NCBI GenBank assembly: GCA_966211795.1
Contig: CBIHNW010000002.1
Span: forward strand, 124,001 to 188,000
Length of the DNA: 64,000 bases
Reading direction: 5' to 3'
Source: 21-14-0-10-47-8 sp966211795
GTDB lineage: Bacteria > Bdellovibrionota > Bdellovibrionia > Bdellovibrionales > Bdellovibrionaceae
The stretch's first letter is position 1, and each line of letters starts with the position of its first letter. This document shows positions 61,673 to 64,000 of the stretch, in pieces. The position numbers and the translations under genes are program-made. The notes below the pieces were generated by a model, which worked only from the letters and a program-made list of their open reading frames with translations, was not told the origin of the DNA and searched no databases.

Positions 61673-61993
61673 ATGAAGATCACTGAAGTGAAGGTCTTTG
61701 CAGTCAACGAGGACCGTCTGAAAGCCTACGTATCCATTACCATCGATAATGCCTTTGTGGTCCGGGACCTTAAAATCATTCAGGGTCCCAGCGGACTTTT
61801 CGTGGCCATGCCGAGTAAAAAACGGAAAGACGGACAATTCCGTGATATTGCTCATCCCCTGAACCAGGAGACTCGAGCGATGATCGAGGACGCCGTGTTC
61901 GAAGCTTTTGAAAATGAACTCAAATCCATGGGGGAATCACTTGTAAGCCTGAAGCGGCAAAAACCGCCAAGTCAGGATTACGGCGACGACTGA
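61673..61993 (+). CDS. spoVG: SpoVG family DNA/RNA-binding regulator
   Basis: 106 aa. The SpoVG pattern is complete: MKITEVKVFAVNEDRLKAYVSITIDNAFVVRDLKIIQGPSGLFVAMPSKK. SpoVG is a site-specific nucleic-acid-binding protein that modulates gene expression in Firmicutes and spirochaetes. In a Gram-negative it is a global regulator candidate. GGGAGCTCGAT lies upstream of ATG 61673. A terminator follows 155 bases after the stop. Confidence 0.93.
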   Translation: MKITEVKVFAVNEDRLKAYVSITIDNAFVVRDLKIIQGPSGLFVAMPSKKRKDGQFRDIAHPLNQETRAMIEDAVFEAFENELKSMGESLVSLKRQKPPSQDYGDD

Positions 61994-62147
61994 AGAATCG
62001 AATTTTAAATCAGACAGAGCCCTGCTCAAAAAATGAAGAAACCACTGTTCAAAACTTCCAGCGCCTTCTCAATGACGGCGCCGTGATGAACCCCGGCTTT
62101 CCGAAACTCTGCTCGAACTTTAAAATTCTTCCCAAGGAGACTTCTGC

Positions 62148-62179
62148 AAACCCCACCTCAACAGTGGGGTTTGTTTTTT
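62148..62179 (+). terminator. Rho-independent terminator downstream of spoVG
   Basis: AAACCCCAC (62148-62156) pairs with GTGGGGTTT (62164-62172) across a 7-base loop and is followed by GTTTTTT. The transcript between the spoVG stop and this site would be about 150 bases with no clear gene, which is enough for a separate small RNA, but no promoter for one was seen. Confidence 0.88.
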
Positions 62180-62225
62180 GTGCGAACCTGAGAGATTCAC
62201 ACGTCAGAATTGAAGCGAGCTGGAC

Positions 62226-62687
62226 TCAAGTCCAAGCACGGGTTTCGTGATCTTTCGGAGTGTGGACTCGGACGGAAGATTTAGCCCAGCCAAAGTAAGC
62301 CGCCGCCACCGCAATCCCTGCATGCAACCAAACGTCATGCGAATGGATTGGCACCAAACCGAACAGCGTATTGAAACCGGGAAGCAAACCCATGACCGCC
62401 AGAACTCCATAAATGACCGCGGATCCTCGACAGTAATTGCGGGCGGGTCCCGCTTCGGACGCGGAAAACAAGGCCCACACCCCGAGCGCGATGTGCAATA
62501 AATTGTGAAGCACGTTCACCGGAAAAAGTCCGAGCAGTCGGCCGTAACCCGTTTCTATGACCAGATTCGGATCATGCACGTGCGGCACCACCGTCACGCC
62601 CGGAAAAAATCCGACGATTCCGAGCAAAACAAAAAGCACCCCGGAGATGTAGGCGTACTTTTGCATGTTATTTAATTGGTTGTTCAT
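62226..62687 (-). CDS. DUF4383 membrane protein
   Basis: 153 aa from ATG 62687, with AAAGGAG upstream; a start at 62801 is rejected. Four membrane helices, with the family features YGRLLGLFPVNVLHNLLHIALGVWAL and NTLFGLVPIHSHDVWLHAGIAVAAAYFGW. It is an inner-membrane protein of unknown role. It diverges from the PfpI gene. Confidence 0.85.
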   Translation of the reverse strand: MNNQLNNMQKYAYISGVLFVLLGIVGFFPGVTVVPHVHDPNLVIETGYGRLLGLFPVNVLHNLLHIALGVWALFSASEAGPARNYCRGSAVIYGVLAVMGLLPGFNTLFGLVPIHSHDVWLHAGIAVAAAYFGWAKSSVRVHTPKDHETRAWT

Positions 62688-62856
62688 AACGACTCCTTTC
62701 GCAATATGAACTTTCATTCGTGAATACAAGAAACAGAATGCAAAGCCAGGACCATTTGCGCTTCGACAAATTTGAAATCGGCACCTCGCTTGCACTCTCA
62801 AGGCACGAATCAGAGAGACTCAATCTGTTTGAGCCGCACATGCCGAAGGAGGAAAT

Positions 62857-63465
62857 ATGGCCGATTCCGTACTTGAAAACTGTAAAGTCGCAATTCTTGC
62901 CACCGATGGATTTGAAGAGTCCGAATTATTCGAACCGCAGCGCGCACTGGAAAAAGCCGGCGCCGAAGTGCATATCATTTCTCTTAAAAGTGGTTCGATC
63001 AAAGCTTGGGATAAAGATGACTGGGGCAAAGAAATTGACGTGGACATGGTCGTTTCGAAAGCTCGCCCTGAAGACTTTGATGCTTTGATGTTACCAGGCG
63101 GAGTGATGAATCCGGATAAACTGCGCATCGACGACAAGGCCATCGAATTCATCAAAGGTTTCGTCAAAGCCGGCAAACCCATCGCGGCCATCTGTCACGG
63201 TCCTTGGACCTTGATTGAAGCCGGCGCCGTCGTTGGCCGTCGCATGACCTCGTGGCCCTCTTTGAAATCCGATCTGACCAACGCGGGCGCCAAATGGGTG
63301 GACGAGGAAGTCGTCACCGATAACGGCCTGGTCACCAGCCGAAAACCCGCGGATCTACACGCTTTCTGCGAAAAAATGATCGAAGAGTTTGCGGAAGGCC
63401 AACACGAGCCTTTGCAACGAGCTCGGGCCTCGAAAGACCACCGAGTTGAGGGCTCATTTCACTAA
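62857..63465 (+). CDS. DJ-1/PfpI family protein (YhbO/protease I-like)
   Basis: 202 aa. The nucleophile elbow is AAICHGPWTLIEAG, with Cys in the CHG motif; the supporting Glu is in DGFEESELFEPQRALEKAGA. The FDALMLPGGVMNPDKLR and SWPSLKSDLTNAGAKWVDEEVV segments match the PfpI/YhbO subfamily. Members act as deglycases, chaperones or glyoxalases in stress; the exact activity is not resolved by reading. GGAGGAAAT lies upstream of the ATG. The last 25 residues are polar and not conserved. Confidence 0.9.
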   Translation: MADSVLENCKVAILATDGFEESELFEPQRALEKAGAEVHIISLKSGSIKAWDKDDWGKEIDVDMVVSKARPEDFDALMLPGGVMNPDKLRIDDKAIEFIKGFVKAGKPIAAICHGPWTLIEAGAVVGRRMTSWPSLKSDLTNAGAKWVDEEVVTDNGLVTSRKPADLHAFCEKMIEEFAEGQHEPLQRARASKDHRVEGSFH

Positions 63466-63499
63466 ACATTTGCAACCAACCCGAACCACCCACCATCCC

Positions 63500-63546
63500 G
63501 CGGGAGTTTTGCCTAAGTTTTAATCTGACAGAGGCAAAACTCCCGC
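63500..63546. repeat. Hairpin with perfect 15-bp arms
   Basis: Arms 63500-63514 (GCGGGAGTTTTGCCT) and 63532-63546 are exact reverse complements across a 17-base loop. It lies 35 bases after the PfpI stop. There is no T-run, so it is not a standard terminator, though it may protect or end the transcript. Confidence 0.7.
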
Positions 63547-63640
63547 AACCTAGGCTATTTCTGCCATGCGTTGGTCACGTTTGTTAGTTGCCACTTGTCT
63601 CGAGATTCCTTAATTTACCACGTAATTTAGTTCCACTCGT

Positions 63641-63716
63641 TGGGGTATCGACAAGTTGGTAAGTCAACAGATTTTGATTCTGTCATTCGCAGGTTCGAGT
63701 CCTGCTACCCCATCCA
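63641..63716 (+). tRNA. tRNA-Gln(UUG)
   Basis: 76 bases with complete cloverleaf: acceptor TGGGGTA/TACCCCA (7 bp), short D arm with GTTGGTAA, anticodon stem ACAGA/TCTGT around the loop TTTTGAT (anticodon TTG), a T arm GCAGG-TTCGAGT-CCTGC, and encoded CCA (63714-63716). The discriminator base is T. The 3' end is repeated 195 bases downstream. Confidence 0.93.
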
Positions 63717-63916
63717 TTCTTCGCTTTTTATTCATTGGAAATTCCGCTTTGGTTCTTGGTCTCGGTTGCAGGACGCGATTTCAATGGCGTTGAGCCATTG
63801 AAATCTAGGCGATCGACATTCGCCGCCTTCGCGGCGAGAGCCTCTCGCATGCTCCACACTAAAATCTGCCACTGGCAGATTTTAGTGCGGGCACAACTGC
63901 TACCCCATCCATTCTT
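63702..63916. mobile_element. tRNA-Gln 3'-end direct repeats flanking a 175-base hairpin array
   Basis: A 20-base sequence covering the last bases of the tRNA T arm, its acceptor, CCA and four more bases (63702-63721) is repeated exactly at 63897-63916. Between the copies lie four perfect hairpins: 12-bp arms (63777-63788/63794-63805), 6-bp (63821-63826/63831-63836), an alternative 6-bp one (63834-63839/63843-63848) and 15-bp arms (63857-63871/63873-63887). No ORF within it is credible. It could be an integrated mini-element at a tRNA attachment site, or a degenerate second tRNA unit. Confidence 0.6.
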
Positions 63917-64000
63917 CCAAATAAAAACAAAAAATCTTGGTCAGAAAAATTCTTCGGGCGGAGCTTTGTCTGCGGCCCGAACTTCTATATTTTAAAACTT
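63717..64000. other. Gene-free tail of the window
   Basis: 284 bases with no convincing gene. Besides the hairpin array it holds a 7-bp inverted repeat (TTCGGGC...GCCCGAA, near 63953-63980) followed by a T/A-rich stretch. A short ORF at 63735-63995 crosses the hairpins and is rejected. Confidence 0.6.

Noticed and set aside
62033..62086. 17-aa leader-peptide-like ORF before the terminator downstream of spoVG
   Set aside because: No downstream gene for attenuation and no run of one amino acid; treated as 3' untranslated sequence.
63735..63995. 86-aa ORF downstream of tRNA-Gln
   Set aside because: It reads straight through four hairpins and the repeated tRNA end; coding is not credible.
1..64000. 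CRISPR array, prophage, insertion sequence or integrase
   Set aside because: No regularly spaced repeats and no transposase, integrase or phage structural gene were found.

Overview
The window looks like chromosomal DNA of a Gram-negative, motile, predatory-type bacterium of the Bdellovibrionota (Bdellovibrio-like). This is an inference from gene content and protein style, not from a marker gene. The supporting content is an envelope-heavy gene set (lpxC, mreCD-mrdAB, an LptF/G permease, a Bat operon, minor prepilins), several exported hydrolases, a GGDEF protein, a FliG-like protein, SpoVG, FolE2, and many secreted proteins without recognisable domains. Most Shine-Dalgarno sites are clear (AGGAGG-like), genes are tightly packed, and nearly all intergenic gaps are under 300 bases. 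I see no prophage, insertion sequence, integrase or CRISPR array.

Layout. 1-3.0 kb: the end of a beta-barrel protein gene, then a cluster of small stress-type proteins (DUF1328, CsbD, a second barrel protein, DUF883, a holin-like membrane protein). 3.1-7.5 kb: a diguanylate cyclase, a mini-RHS protein overlapping a subtilisin-like protease, a methyltransferase and an ArsC/Spx-like protein. 7.5-13.1 kb: RNA modification enzymes (RluA-type, RlmE), a DUF475 membrane protein, a flavin reductase, a DMT transporter with an in-frame stop, and a DUF2959 lipoprotein. 13.1-20.3 kb: DUF3820, uvrA, a Fur-family regulator with folE2 behind a Fur-type box, maf, cdd, an SDR, and a broken TPR gene. 20.4-27.7 kb: ppiD divergent from the elongasome operon mreC-mreD-mrdA-mrdB, then a zinc-ribbon-like protein. 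27.7-35.4 kb: trxA, a pseudo-receiver protein, an LptF/G permease, dprA, a LysM protein, a TPR lipoprotein, and a comEC gene split into a channel ORF and a metallo-beta-lactamase ORF.

35.4-43.1 kb holds the least familiar block: three prepilin/pilus-like genes, and upstream of them, on the same strand, a compact four-gene operon of exported proteins (698-aa coiled-coil protein, membrane-anchored coiled-coil protein, lipoprotein, secreted protein) that I could not assign to a family. 43.4-50.9 kb: ald, lpxC, an asparaginase, a lipoprotein, a FliG-like protein, an exported nuclease-like protein, a glycosyltransferase and a trypsin-like protease. 51.0-58.6 kb: a complete seven-gene MoxR/Bat operon. 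58.7-64.0 kb: an M48-like protein with a changed catalytic motif, DUF1844, degP/htrA, spoVG, DUF4383, a PfpI protein and tRNA-Gln.

The non-coding highlights are structured elements that gene calls alone miss: a 144-bp element with perfect 29-bp inverted arms that begins inside the degP stop codon; a 175-bp run of hairpins flanked by a 20-bp direct repeat of the tRNA-Gln 3' end; an inverted-repeat element at 606-704 that abuts a stop codon; a 15-bp-arm hairpin at 63500-63546; and a perfect 28-bp palindrome between uvrA and the fur-type gene.
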